Shown: positions 31,430-41,679, counted from the first letter of the stretch. The stretch is DNA of 64,000 nt from Pseudomonas sp. M47T1 (GCF_000263855.1 NZ_AJWX01000003.1:62001-126000); one strand, 5' to 3'. Notes: generated from the letters alone by a model not told the origin. Translations and numbers: made by a program.

Positions 31430-32314
31430 TTATGCGAGGCGGGGAAATGCGTTGCAGAACTCGCTGATAAGGGGGGAGTCATCCTTGCGGTACGCCAATG
31501 CCACGGTGCTTTGGCAGTTCTCCTCCAGCTCAATCAGCCGGACGCCCTCCGGGGCCAGCGCCGCCATGCTCACCGGCAACAACGCCACGCCGAACCCTGC
31601 CTGAATCAACTGCAACTGCGTGGTTTTGCGCGACACCACCTGGGCCGCTTTCGGGAAGAAACCCGCCGTCATGCAAAGCTCGGCAGACAGATAGCTCAAG
31701 CCGCCGCGCTGGCGATGGGGAATGGAGATGAACGGTTCGTCGCGCAATTGCGTAAGGCTGACCCGTTCGCGCCCGGCCAGCCGGTGTTCGGCTGCCACTG
31801 CCAGTTTCAATGCTTCGGTTAACAATGGCCGCAGCACAATGCCGTCGCGTTGGCGCAGCACCGGCAGGCGTAACAGGCCGACGTCCAGGCGCTGTTCATG
31901 AATGTCCTGCAACTGGGCTTCGGACGATTGCTGGGCAATGTCCAGGCTGACCCCGGGATGCTCGCCCAGGTAAGCCTTGATGGTGGCCAGCAGCGAACCG
32001 CTCAGCGGCACGGTGCTGGAGTGGCTCAAGCGCATGAGTCCACGCTGGCCCCGGCCAATCTCGCGGGCTGCGGTGCTGGCTTTGTCCAGTTCGGCCAGCA
32101 TGGCCCTGGCGCGCGGTAGGAACGCGGTACCGGCAGCCGTCAAGCGTGGCTGGCGCGCCGTGCGCTCGAACAACAGGGTGCCCAGTGCGCCCTCCAATTC
32201 CTTTACCTGGCGGCTCAGCGCCGATTGGGCAATGAACAGGCGCTCGGACGCGGCGCTGAAACTGCCGCTGTCGGCGATTTCCACGAAATAATGCAATTGT
32301 CGGGTGGAGATCAT
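31430..32314 (-). CDS. LysR-family transcriptional regulator
   Basis: A 294-residue LTTR. The N-terminal winged HTH (MISTRQLHYFVEIADSGSFS then AASERLFIAQSALSRQVK) is followed by a type 2 periplasmic-binding-like effector domain (from about residue 90). It is divergently transcribed from the TSUP permease gene at 32413, with about 100 bp between, the usual layout for an LTTR controlling its neighbour. No specific ligand can be read from the sequence. Confidence 0.9.
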   Translation of the reverse strand: MISTRQLHYFVEIADSGSFSAASERLFIAQSALSRQVKELEGALGTLLFERTARQPRLTAAGTAFLPRARAMLAELDKASTAAREIGRGQRGLMRLSHSSTVPLSGSLLATIKAYLGEHPGVSLDIAQQSSEAQLQDIHEQRLDVGLLRLPVLRQRDGIVLRPLLTEALKLAVAAEHRLAGRERVSLTQLRDEPFISIPHRQRGGLSYLSAELCMTAGFFPKAAQVVSRKTTQLQLIQAGFGVALLPVSMAALAPEGVRLIELEENCQSTVALAYRKDDSPLISEFCNAFPRLA

Positions 32315-32412
32315 GGTATGCCGTTTCGAGATGGCTGGTGGGCTAATTGCATATTAGTCGGCATGGGCGCGGCGTGGCTATAGTGGCTGCACTTGCCCTG
32401 GAGGATGCGCTG

Positions 32413-33171
32413 ATGGACCTGCTCAATGCCTTGCACTTCACTGCCCTGGGCTGGACCTGCATGGTGCTGTGCGTCGCCGCCGCCTACGTGGTGTTCGGCA
32501 TCGCCGGTTTCGGCACGGCGCTGGTCGCAGGGCCTGCGCTGATCTGTTTCATGCCCTTGGCGCGCATCATCCCCTTGCTGGTGGTGCTCGACTTCATCGC
32601 CGCGTTTGGCAACCTGCTGCCCTCGCGCAAGGCGGTGTCGGGGCCTGAACTCAAGCGGCTGCTGCCGTGCATGGCGGTGGGCTGCACCCTGGGGGTGATG
32701 TTCCTGCTCAACGTGCATTCGCAATTGTTGCTGTTGCTGATGGGGCTGTTCATCAGCGCCTATGCGCTCTACAGCTTGCTGGTGAAAATCAGGCCCGGTA
32801 GCTTGCGGGCCTTGTGGGCGTTGCCTATGGGGGTGACCGGCGGATTGTTTGGCGCGCTGTTTGGCAGCGGCGGCTTTCTATATGCCATCTACCTGAATGC
32901 GCGGCTGGACAAGGAGCCGGCCCGCGCCACCCAGAGCGCGTTGATCAGTTGCAGCACCGTGGTGCGCCTGAGCCTGTTCATCATTGCCGGCGTCTATGCC
33001 GACGGCCACCTGCTGTTACTGGCGGCGACACTGTTGCCGGCCATGGCCGTGGGCCTGTTGGCGGGCCGGCGCCTGACCCTGAACATGTCCCGCGAGCAGT
33101 TCGTGCGCTTGGTGAACTGGCTGGTACTGGCCAGCGGTGTCGCGCTGATTGGTCGCTACCTGGGTGCTTGA
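32413..33171 (+). CDS. TSUP-family (TauE/SafE) sulfite/sulfonate-type permease
   Basis: A 252-residue multi-spanning inner-membrane protein with about eight hydrophobic helices. It has the two-half TSUP pattern, with GIAGFGTALVAGP in the first half and GVTGGLFGALFGSGGFLY at the start of the second. Relatives export sulfite, sulfoacetate or related organosulfur anions. The ATG at 32413 follows GGAGGATG; an earlier in-frame start at 32347 would add a non-hydrophobic extension. Probably regulated by the divergent LysR gene. Confidence 0.85.
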   Translation: MDLLNALHFTALGWTCMVLCVAAAYVVFGIAGFGTALVAGPALICFMPLARIIPLLVVLDFIAAFGNLLPSRKAVSGPELKRLLPCMAVGCTLGVMFLLNVHSQLLLLLMGLFISAYALYSLLVKIRPGSLRALWALPMGVTGGLFGALFGSGGFLYAIYLNARLDKEPARATQSALISCSTVVRLSLFIIAGVYADGHLLLLAATLLPAMAVGLLAGRRLTLNMSREQFVRLVNWLVLASGVALIGRYLGA

Positions 33172-33229
33172 CCTGTGCGCTCACGCGATTATGCTGCGCG
33201 CATTTACACGCCCACGCAGGTCCCTTGCC

Positions 33230-35343
<2,114 letters not shown>

Positions 35344-35448
35344 CCCCAGGCGCCCGTGGCCGCTGGCCCGGGCGCTTGCTGAATTTAAAGGCGGGGCTGT
35401 TCATTGCAGCCCCGTGTTGTTTCCGATTACCACTGACGAGAACTAGTC

Positions 35449-37026
35449 ATGGCCCTCGACATTCACGCCCACCGAATCCTGATTCTGGACTTCGGTTCCC
35501 AGTACACCCAGCTGATCGCCCGTCGCGTTCGCGAAATTGGCGTGTACTGCGAGCTGCACCCCTTCGACATGGACGACGAAGCGATCCGCGAATTCGCCCC
35601 GCGCGGCATCATCCTGGCCGGCGGCCCGGAATCCGTGCACGAAGCCAACAGCCCGCGTGCACCGCAAGCGGTGTGGGACCTGGGCGTGCCAGTGTTCGGC
35701 ATCTGCTACGGCATGCAGACCATGGCCGAGCAACTGGGCGGCAAGGTTGAAGGTTCCCAACTGCGTGAATTCGGCTATGCCCGCGTTGACGTGGTTGGCA
35801 AGAGCCGCATCCTCGACGGCATCGAAGACCACGTCGACGCCGACGGCGTGTTCGGCCTGGACGTGTGGATGAGCCACGGTGACAAGGTCACCAAGATCCC
35901 TGAAGGCTTCCACGTATTGGCCAGCACCCCGAGCTGCCCGATCGCCGGCATGGTCGACGACGCCCGTGGCTACTACGGCGTGCAGTTCCACCCGGAAGTG
36001 ACCCACACCAAGCAGGGTGGCCGCATCCTGTCGCGCTTCATCCTCGACATCTGCGGCTGCGAAGCTTTGTGGACGCCGTCGAAGATCGCTGAAGACGCCA
36101 TCGCCACCATTCGCGCCCAGGTGGGTACCGACAACGTGCTGCTGGGCCTGTCCGGCGGCGTCGACTCGTCCGTGGTTGCGGCCCTGCTGCACAAGGCTAT
36201 CGGCGACCAACTGACTTGCGTGTTCGTCGACAACGGCCTGCTGCGCCTGCACGAAGGCGAGCAAGTGATGGCCATGTTCGCCGAGAACATGGGCGTCAAG
36301 GTGATCCGCGCCAACGCCGAAGACCAGTTCCTGAACAACCTGGCCGGCGAATCCGACCCGGAGAAGAAGCGCAAGATCATCGGCCGTACCTTCATCGACG
36401 TGTTCGATGCCGAGTCCTGCAAGCTGGACAACATCAAGTACCTGGCCCAGGGCACCATCTACCCTGACGTGATCGAGTCGGCTGGCGCCAAAAGCGGCAA
36501 AGCCCACGTGATCAAGTCCCACCACAACGTGGGTGGCCTGCCTGAGGAAATGAACCTCAAGCTGGTCGAGCCGCTGCGTGAGCTGTTCAAGGACGAAGTA
36601 CGTCGTCTTGGCCTGGAACTGGGCCTGCCGTACGACATGGTCTACCGCCACCCGTTCCCAGGCCCAGGCCTGGGCGTGCGCATCCTGGGTGAAGTGAAGA
36701 AGGAATACGCCGACCTGCTGCGTCGTGCCGACCACATCTTCATCGAAGAACTGCGCAAGGCCGACTGGTACCACAAGGTCAGCCAGGCGTTCGTGGTGTT
36801 CCAGCCGGTGAAATCGGTAGGCGTCGTAGGTGATGGCCGTCGCTACGCCTGGGTCGTTGCCCTGCGTGCGGTGGAGACTGTCGACTTCATGACAGCGCGT
36901 TGGGCTCACCTGCCTTACGAACTGCTGGAAACCGTCAGCGGCCGCATCATCAACGAGATCGAAGGCATTTCGCGCGTCACTTATGACGTGTCGAGCAAGC
37001 CGCCTGCGACTATCGAGTGGGAATGA
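35449..37026 (+). CDS. guaA: GMP synthase (glutamine-hydrolysing) GuaA
   Basis: Converts XMP to GMP. The 525-residue protein has an N-terminal class I glutamine amidotransferase (nucleophile Cys in [18 protein letters not shown]), an ATP pyrophosphatase P-loop [15 protein letters not shown], and the C-terminal dimerisation domain ending PPATIEWE. The last codons and stop overlap the 14-bp repeat that forms the left boundary of the genomic island, so the integration left the protein intact. Confidence 0.98.
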   Translation: MALDIHAHRILILDFGSQYTQLIARRVREIGVYCELHPFDMDDEAIREFAPRGIILAGGPESVHEANSPRAPQAVWDLGVPVFGICYGMQTMAEQLGGKVEGSQLREFGYARVDVVGKSRILDGIEDHVDADGVFGLDVWMSHGDKVTKIPEGFHVLASTPSCPIAGMVDDARGYYGVQFHPEVTHTKQGGRILSRFILDICGCEALWTPSKIAEDAIATIRAQVGTDNVLLGLSGGVDSSVVAALLHKAIGDQLTCVFVDNGLLRLHEGEQVMAMFAENMGVKVIRANAEDQFLNNLAGESDPEKKRKIIGRTFIDVFDAESCKLDNIKYLAQGTIYPDVIESAGAKSGKAHVIKSHHNVGGLPEEMNLKLVEPLRELFKDEVRRLGLELGLPYDMVYRHPFPGPGLGVRILGEVKKEYADLLRRADHIFIEELRKADWYHKVSQAFVVFQPVKSVGVVGDGRRYAWVVALRAVETVDFMTARWAHLPYELLETVSGRIINEIEGISRVTYDVSSKPPATIEWE

Positions 37027-37028
37027 TG
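37015..37028. repeat. attL-like core at the guaA 3' end
   Basis: GAGTGGGAATGATG covers the last two sense codons and the stop of guaA. The same 14 bp occurs at 41313-41326; the match extends to 17 bp with one mismatch (AT[C/A]GAGTGGGAATGATG). The guaA 3' end is a known integration target for tyrosine-integrase islands. Confidence 0.75.
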
Positions 37029-37073
37029 GGACGTCCGGCATTGTCCGGCACCAACTAGCAAGAAATGCCCTGG

Positions 37074-37096
37074 AGCCCGCGTAACTGCGGGCTTTT
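37074..37096 (+). terminator. Terminator-like hairpin just inside the island left end
   Basis: AGCCCGC GTAACT GCGGGCT is followed by TTTGGCTTTTT. It would terminate guaA transcription after the insertion and lies upstream of the integrase. Confidence 0.7.
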
Positions 37097-37316
37097 GGCT
37101 TTTTGGGTCTGGCAAATTCTGGCAGCTTTGTGCATCGCCAAGCACCGTGTTTGTATGGCATGGTACAGGGCATTGACTGAGCCAAATGCCATGTTCGGTG
37201 CTCGATATCATGTCGCCCTAGTAGGGAAGGGCATGGTATCAAATCTCATCATCAGCCCGGTTTCATTGGGTTTTATCCTGGTGCATGAGTGTTTTTCTGA
37301 GCATGGTATTTTTTCC

Positions 37317-38138
37317 ATGGGATCCGTAACTGCCATGCTGACCGATACCAAGCTGCGTAACCTCAAACCGCAAGAAAAACTCTACAAGGTGAACGACCGC
37401 GACGGGCTGTACGTGGCCGTCACTGCTGCCGGTTCCATCTCATTTCGTTACAACTACTCAATCAATGGCCGTCAGGAGACCATCACGTTCGGTCGTTATG
37501 GCGTGGGTGGCATCACACTTGCGGAAGCCAGAGAGCGCCTGGGCGAGGCTAAAAAGATGGTTTCGGCGGGTAAGTCACCTGCCAAAGAGAAAGCCCGTGC
37601 CAAGGCACGCACCAAAGGGGCAGAGACATTTGATGCGTGGGCTGAGAAATGGCTGCGTGGGTATCAGATGGCTGACTCGACGCGTGACATGCGCCGGTCG
37701 GTTTACGAGCGCGAGCTAAAGCCGCACTTCGGTAATCAGAAACTGGTGGAAATCAATCATGAGGATCTGCGAACGCTAACTGATGCAATTGTGGAGCGTG
37801 GAGCTCCAGCCACGGCTGTGCACTCCCGCGAGATTGTGATGCAGGTGTTCCGATGGGCGATAGAGCGTGGCCAGAAGGTCGAGAACCCGGCGGATCTGGT
37901 ACGTCCTGCAAGCATCGCTAAATTCGAGCCACGTGACCGCGCTTTAGGACCTGACGAAATCGCGTTGATGTATCAATACCTGGACCGCATCGGCACCGCC
38001 TCATCCGTGAGAGTCGCCGCTAAGCTGTTGTTGCTGACCATGGTTCGTAAAAGTGAATTGACCAACGCTACCTGGAACGAAATCAATTTCAGCGAATCCC
38101 TATGCAGTAACTATTCACTGATGCCCCTGCGCCCGTGA
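37317..38138 (+). pseudogene. Truncated tyrosine integrase of a guaA-targeting island
   Basis: A P4-type site-specific recombinase adjacent to attL. It has the Arm-DNA-binding N-terminus (LTDTKLRNLKPQEKLYKVND, DGLYVAVTAAGSISFRYNY), a core-binding SAM-like domain (about 100-190) and the first catalytic Arg in LLLLTMVRKSELTNATWNEI. The sequence then ends after 15 unrelated residues, so the distal H-x-x-R, His/Trp and Tyr active-site boxes are missing. Family members are about 400 residues; this frame gives 273. It cannot be an active recombinase. Alternative start: ATG 37335. Confidence 0.85.
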
Positions 38139-38820
38139 CGATGGACGAGCACTGATCCATCGTTTGCATACTCGTGGATTGGGCATGGGTTATTGGGGAA
38201 AAGAATAGCAATGAAAAACCTATCATCGTCCCTCGTATGCGATCCCCCATCATGGTCGATTATCTACTGTTGATGTCACTACCGCGCCTTGTCCGGTAAC
38301 GATTGGAGAAGCCGATCCTCTGGTGGACATTCCAGACATGAGAGGGGGTTCCGAGTGAGTTGGTTTCGCTGGCCCCTTCACACTGGTTGAGACACGCGCG
38401 TCGGGCGCGATCACAATGGGTGAGGACTCGCTGTAGGTGGAGAGAGGTGGCGTAGACTGCTTAGTCGGTTCAAGTGTGACACTGATGTGGTTTGATTCTG
38501 CCTCAACATGCATGCCACGATTTTGTAAGCCCGCTATGGCTACCACGCCACGATGACGGTAAAGACGAGGACTGCAGCCCAGGAAATTCGCTTTTTATAC
38601 CTTCCCCACGCTGGCGTTTTCTGGGAGTTTCTATTCAATTCCATACCCTGATCAATGGAGGAGCAACAGGCTCAAAATCACGAACCGTCCAGCATGCGCA
38701 TAGCCATTACAAAATCATAACTATTTTGGTTGTTGAAGAGATTACATTAGCGTTCCACTCCTGCCCATTCGAAGCACCCCTCTTCGGCCATTCCCTGCTG
38801 ACCCGAAAGGATGATGACAG
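38139..38820. other. Island spacer without a convincing gene
   Basis: About 680 bases follow the integrase break. A 98-codon minus-strand frame (38250-38546) is open but matches nothing I recognise and is Ser/Thr/Pro-rich. No catalytic remainder of the integrase was recognised here. It probably contains decayed mobile DNA. Confidence 0.5.
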
Positions 38821-39021
38821 ATGAAAGATCGTTCCCACGACGAGGCCACGGCCGAGCAGTTTCAGCTCGATCCGGACTATGCGGCCGAGCTACTGGCTGA
38901 GGTACGGCTTAGTAATGACCCAGCCGAGCTGGCCATCCTACTGAGGCAGTTGGCTAAGAATTCCCGTCAGGTCGGGGTTAAAAGCCTCACCAACGCAAAG
39001 GGTAATCCATCATCTAAATAA
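38821..39021 (+). pseudogene. Degenerate addiction-module antidote-like ORF
   Basis: A 66-codon ORF with a good ribosome-binding site (GAAAGGA, 9 bases before ATG). The N-terminal part (MKDRSHDEATAEQFQLDPDY, AAELLAEV, ELAILLRQLAK) resembles the family of putative addiction-module antidotes/HTH proteins of Pseudomonas. The HTH normally following is replaced by a short tail ending in NAKGNPSSK, which looks like the family's SxxGNP motif after a deletion. No RelE/ParE-type toxin partner is visible upstream. Probably a decayed antitoxin. Confidence 0.5.
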
Positions 39022-39329
39022 TTTAGAATGGTATATTTCATGGTATTGGTCAGGGGCATGGCATTTTCGCCGTTATTCTATTGGGTTGATACGGTTGATT
39101 GATAATAGAGTGGAGTAGGGATTATTGTCATCTATTTGATTTTTTGTGAAAAATAAAACTAGATAGTGATGCTTACTAGGTCATCAATGTCGTTTTTCAT
39201 GGTGCGCATGGTTGGTATCAGCAGAGAAGTGCCTCGATACCATGTTCGGAATTAGTAATGCCGGCATGGTATGGAGTGTTAATTTTGCAGATGTGGTCAG
39301 GAGCTGAATTGCCGGTATGGAACACTTTC
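39022..39329. other. AT-rich island spacer with att-like copy
   Basis: No gene found. It holds the repeat at 39026-39113 and several CATGGTAT/ATGGTAT motifs. Its base composition is clearly more AT-rich than the core genome. Confidence 0.6.
39026..39113. repeat. Internal att-like copy of the island right end
   Basis: GAATGGTATATTTCATGGT (39026-39044) and GATAATAGAGTGG (39101-39113) recur at 41232-41250 (18 of 19 identical) and 41306-41318 (identical), with nearly the same internal spacing (75 versus 74 bp). The middle is diverged and the core after GAGTGG is different here. Confidence 0.65.
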
Positions 39330-39698
39330 TCAACCCTCCCTTGTAAATTTTGATAAAAAGTTTTGTACGCGGACTTCGTATTCTTTATCAAGCAAACTTA
39401 CAACATTCGTTAAAAATACATGCAGATCTCCATCAAAATAATCTTCAACGAAAGATGTTTCTTGCCCGAACGGGGGGTCTACATATTCCAAACCTTCCGA
39501 GGTCATGTGATTTTTGATATATCTTTTGATTTGTCTCTTTAGGAAGAAGACATTAAGCAGGTTGCGTTCATCAATGTAGCTCTTAACTATTTGGTCCAGG
39601 CTCAAAGGCGTAAACTGCGCCTTCTCATCATCTGGTAGGAACTCCCCGACACCCTCACCCACATCATAAATGAAGTCAATTATTAACCCGTATGCCAT
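39330..39698 (-). CDS. Putative immunity protein for the adjacent RNase-like effector
   Basis: A 122-residue, acidic, soluble protein (MAYGLIIDFIYDVGEGVGEF; VEDYFDGDLHVFLTNVVSLL) with no signal peptide or transmembrane helix. It starts 10 bases after the effector stop on the same strand, the standard position of an immunity gene, and is AT-rich like the effector. I do not recognise a named family with confidence. It resembles small CdiI-type proteins in size and charge. The immunity role is inferred from position. Confidence 0.65.
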   Translation of the reverse strand: MAYGLIIDFIYDVGEGVGEFLPDDEKAQFTPLSLDQIVKSYIDERNLLNVFFLKRQIKRYIKNHMTSEGLEYVDPPFGQETSFVEDYFDGDLHVFLTNVVSLLDKEYEVRVQNFLSKFTREG

Positions 39699-39708
39699 AA
39701 CTCTAGTC

Positions 39709-40557
39709 TCATATTGATGGAAAGGCAGTTACTATGAAGTATGGCATATGGTTGTACTCAACAAATTTAATCACTACTGTTACTTTTGACATGTTTATTG
39801 TAGTGTTGGGCGCTTCTCTTTTTATACCCCAGCCAATTGGTTTTTCCAAAGTTGTCGAAAGCTCAATTCGCTTTTCTTTAAGGATAAGCCTGGCTTTAGA
39901 TTGCATTAATATTTTAAGTCTGTTTCTTTGTAGGACTTGGCTTACCGCCCATTCTGCCGTTTCTAGATCATAAAATGTAGATGAGACTTGAACTTTTTTT
40001 GATGCAAATCGTGTTTTCAAATTTTCTATATTTTTATCGACGTGCTTTAAAATTGTATGCCCGCCGCCCAGTTTTTTAGGCGCTTGAAGTGGTTTTTCAC
40101 TGGTAATAACGGATATGCGTCCTGCTCTTACTGATGAAGCTCGAAAAGCGTTATAAAGCGAAGCAGTGGTAAGAGGAACCGCAAATTCGGTGGCCAAGCC
40201 AATTACCTGACCAGTTGTTCTTGAAGCCCCCAATACCTCTGCAACAGTTGCCCCGGCTTTGAATGCATATGAATCGGTTTGCCTGCCCGTAACGATTTGC
40301 GTGGTAGCTGCCGAAAGCTGGTCAGATGCATGAACGCCCATGGCCACGCACCCGACTTTTGAAATCATCGTTGGCTCAGGTAATGCACATAATACGCCAG
40401 AACCAGCAAGCTCAATGATTCCGCCGACCAGCCGAAGGCTTCCAAATATACGATTTGACCTTATCTCCGCAGGCGTAAGCGACTCTTGCGTTAAGATAGC
40501 AGCTAGTTGTGCGAAGCTGAGGGCAACGCGAAAATCTCCATCCTCAAAGTCAGACAT
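39709..40557 (-). CDS. Putative T6SS effector with RNase A-like (CdiA-CT) toxin domain
   Basis: A 282-residue protein encoded 11 bases after hcp. Residues 1-150 form a Gly/Ala-rich hydrophobic helical region (FGSLRLVGGIIELAGSGVLC) seen in front of toxin domains. Residues about 163-282 match the bacterial RNase A-like CDI toxin pattern: GGHTILKHVDKN (His167, His172), STFYDLETAEWAVSQVL, and the terminal PYFIVTAFPS (Tyr273, Thr277). Such domains degrade RNA in competitors. It lacks its own secretion signal, so delivery through the adjacent Hcp is the likely route. Ribosome-binding site AAGGA. Confidence 0.72.
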   Translation of the reverse strand: MSDFEDGDFRVALSFAQLAAILTQESLTPAEIRSNRIFGSLRLVGGIIELAGSGVLCALPEPTMISKVGCVAMGVHASDQLSAATTQIVTGRQTDSYAFKAGATVAEVLGASRTTGQVIGLATEFAVPLTTASLYNAFRASSVRAGRISVITSEKPLQAPKKLGGGHTILKHVDKNIENLKTRFASKKVQVSSTFYDLETAEWAVSQVLQRNRLKILMQSKARLILKEKRIELSTTLEKPIGWGIKREAPNTTINMSKVTVVIKFVEYNHMPYFIVTAFPSI

Positions 40558-40568
40558 GACGCGTTTCC

Positions 40569-41063
40569 TTACGCAAAAGGCTTTTTAGCGGTCCGGTCCC
40601 AACCGCCCGAGACGATACCGGCACTGCCGCCATCTGAACGTCTTTGCTGCGTGTATTCGAATTTAATGCGCCCGTAATTCAGCGTTACAACTTCGACAGG
40701 GAAGCCGGATTGTTCTGCACCCTGTCCGCTGACCAATGCGATCAGCACCTCTTCAAGCACGATGTCCAAATACTTGAATTTTTCAGTTCCCGCACGATGG
40801 ACTCGAATCGTCACGGTTTTGATATGCGAGCCTCTGCAGCAAAGCTCAAATAGCTTAGGGGTGGCGCGATCAATGTACTTGCTGATCTGAAAATCCCCGA
40901 GGGAAACACCTCCAGCGGAAGCGCCACCACTGGAACTGGCTGTCTGATTGATGGACTGCATGGCGTCGTAGTGATAGGAAAGCAGCTCAATCCAACCTTT
41001 GTGATCATCGTCCAGCGACTCACCCTCAACCTCATCAACCTTCATAAATGCATCAAATGACAT
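40569..41063 (-). CDS. hcp: Hcp family type VI secretion tube protein
   Basis: A 164-residue-class Hcp protein starting MSFDAFMKVDEVEGESLDDD, with HKGWIELLSYHY and the later IHVHRAGTEKF-like strand (TIRVHRAGTEKFKYLDIVLE). Hcp hexamers stack as the T6SS inner tube and carry small effectors in their lumen. This is an orphan copy: no other T6SS structural genes lie in the window, and its neighbours are an effector and a putative immunity gene. The start at 41063 is chosen over 41084 for its AGGGAG ribosome-binding site and family N-terminus. Confidence 0.92.
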   Translation of the reverse strand: MSFDAFMKVDEVEGESLDDDHKGWIELLSYHYDAMQSINQTASSSGGASAGGVSLGDFQISKYIDRATPKLFELCCRGSHIKTVTIRVHRAGTEKFKYLDIVLEEVLIALVSGQGAEQSGFPVEVVTLNYGRIKFEYTQQRRSDGGSAGIVSGGWDRTAKKPFA

Positions 41064-41231
41064 GCTTAGCTCCCTGCTTTTCAAAAATTCAGGTCAGAAC
41101 ACTAACTGAATTTCAGCTCGAATTGCCAGCCCGACATGTGCTTGGGCTATCGGACGTTGAAGGGTGATCATGAGCCTTGCCAATCGACCGGCGTTTGTGA
41201 TTTGCAGACATGCGAGCATCATTCATACACT

Positions 41232-41326
41232 GAATGGTATATTTCCTGGTGTCTGAATTGATTTATTTATAAGTAGTTAATCTAATTGTGATTTAATATT
41301 CTATCGATAATAGAGTGGGAATGATG
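41232..41326. repeat. Island right end with attR-like core
   Basis: The core GAGTGGGAATGATG (41313-41326) repeats the guaA 3' end at 37015-37028. Upstream sequence 41232-41318 repeats the internal copy at 39026-39113. Composition changes sharply after 41326. Confidence 0.72.
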
Positions 41327-41355
41327 CTTCGCCGTCACGGTCGATTGGCTGAATA

Positions 41356-41394
41356 AAAAGACCGCCTGGCACTTCGGTTCCAGGCGGTTTTTTA
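41356..41394. terminator. Terminator just outside the island
   Basis: ACCGCCTGG CACTTCGGTT CCAGGCGGT followed by TTTTT, preceded by an A run. Probably the original guaA terminator, now separated from guaA by the island. Confidence 0.8.
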
Positions 41395-41416
41395 TGGGCA
41401 CCACCCATTGCCAATA

Positions 41417-41545
41417 TCAGGCCGCCCTCCGGCGTGCCTCCACTCGGCGCTGGCGCTTAACGGGGCCACGATCAAACGCTGACAGCAACAGCCGCTGGAC
41501 AGTTTCTTCTATCGGGACAAAGGGTGGGTCATCGAACAGCCTCAT
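41417..41545 (-). CDS. Small hypothetical ORF
   Basis: A 42-codon ORF on the minus strand starting MRLFDDPPFVPIEETVQRLL and ending in a very basic tail (KRQRRVEARRRAA). It has no strong ribosome-binding site. The peptide looks protein-like rather than random, but no family is recognised. It lies in a junction region between the island and the toxin gene. Confidence 0.3.
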   Translation of the reverse strand: MRLFDDPPFVPIEETVQRLLLSAFDRGPVKRQRRVEARRRAA

Positions 41546-41679
41546 CTCGGGGTGCCGGGCCTGCCGGAGGTCGCGCGTAAATCGCTGGTTTCGAGATTCT
41601 GAGCGGTCGCGGCCGCAACCTTACCAAAGACCGCATCGAGGCTTTGAACAAGCGCTTCGGGTGCTCACCCGACGTTCTT
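41522..41679 (+). pseudogene. Frameshifted HigA-like antitoxin C-terminal fragment
   Basis: In one frame 41531-41596 reads IEQPHLGVPGLPEVARKSLV. After a frameshift near 41595-41605, the next frame reads ILSGRGRNLTKDRIEALNKR and FGCSPDVL. Joined, this matches the C-terminal half of XRE/HigA antitoxins (LPEVG-KSLVS-ILSGKRNLTK-HI-AL--RFGVSP). The N-terminus and any toxin partner are absent. It overlaps the 3' end of the large toxin gene on the other strand. Confidence 0.55.

Larger units (their letters stand above)
41064..41416. other. Island right end and flank, no gene
   Basis: Holds the hcp upstream region, the att-like repeats (41232-41326) and a terminator (41356-41394). It is AT-rich up to the att core, then GC-rich as in the core genome. 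Confidence 0.6.

Noticed and set aside
35350..35430. Hairpins between guaB and guaA as a riboswitch
   Set aside because: Two GC-rich stems are present but no purine-riboswitch core; guaA is most likely co-transcribed with guaB.
38250..38546. 98-codon minus-strand ORF inside the island spacer
   Set aside because: Open and Ser/Thr/Pro-rich but no recognisable domain and no clear ribosome-binding site; left as unresolved.
39734..39973. 79-codon plus-strand ORF opposite the effector toxin domain
   Set aside because: Hydrophobic antisense reading over the RNase-like domain, without start signals.
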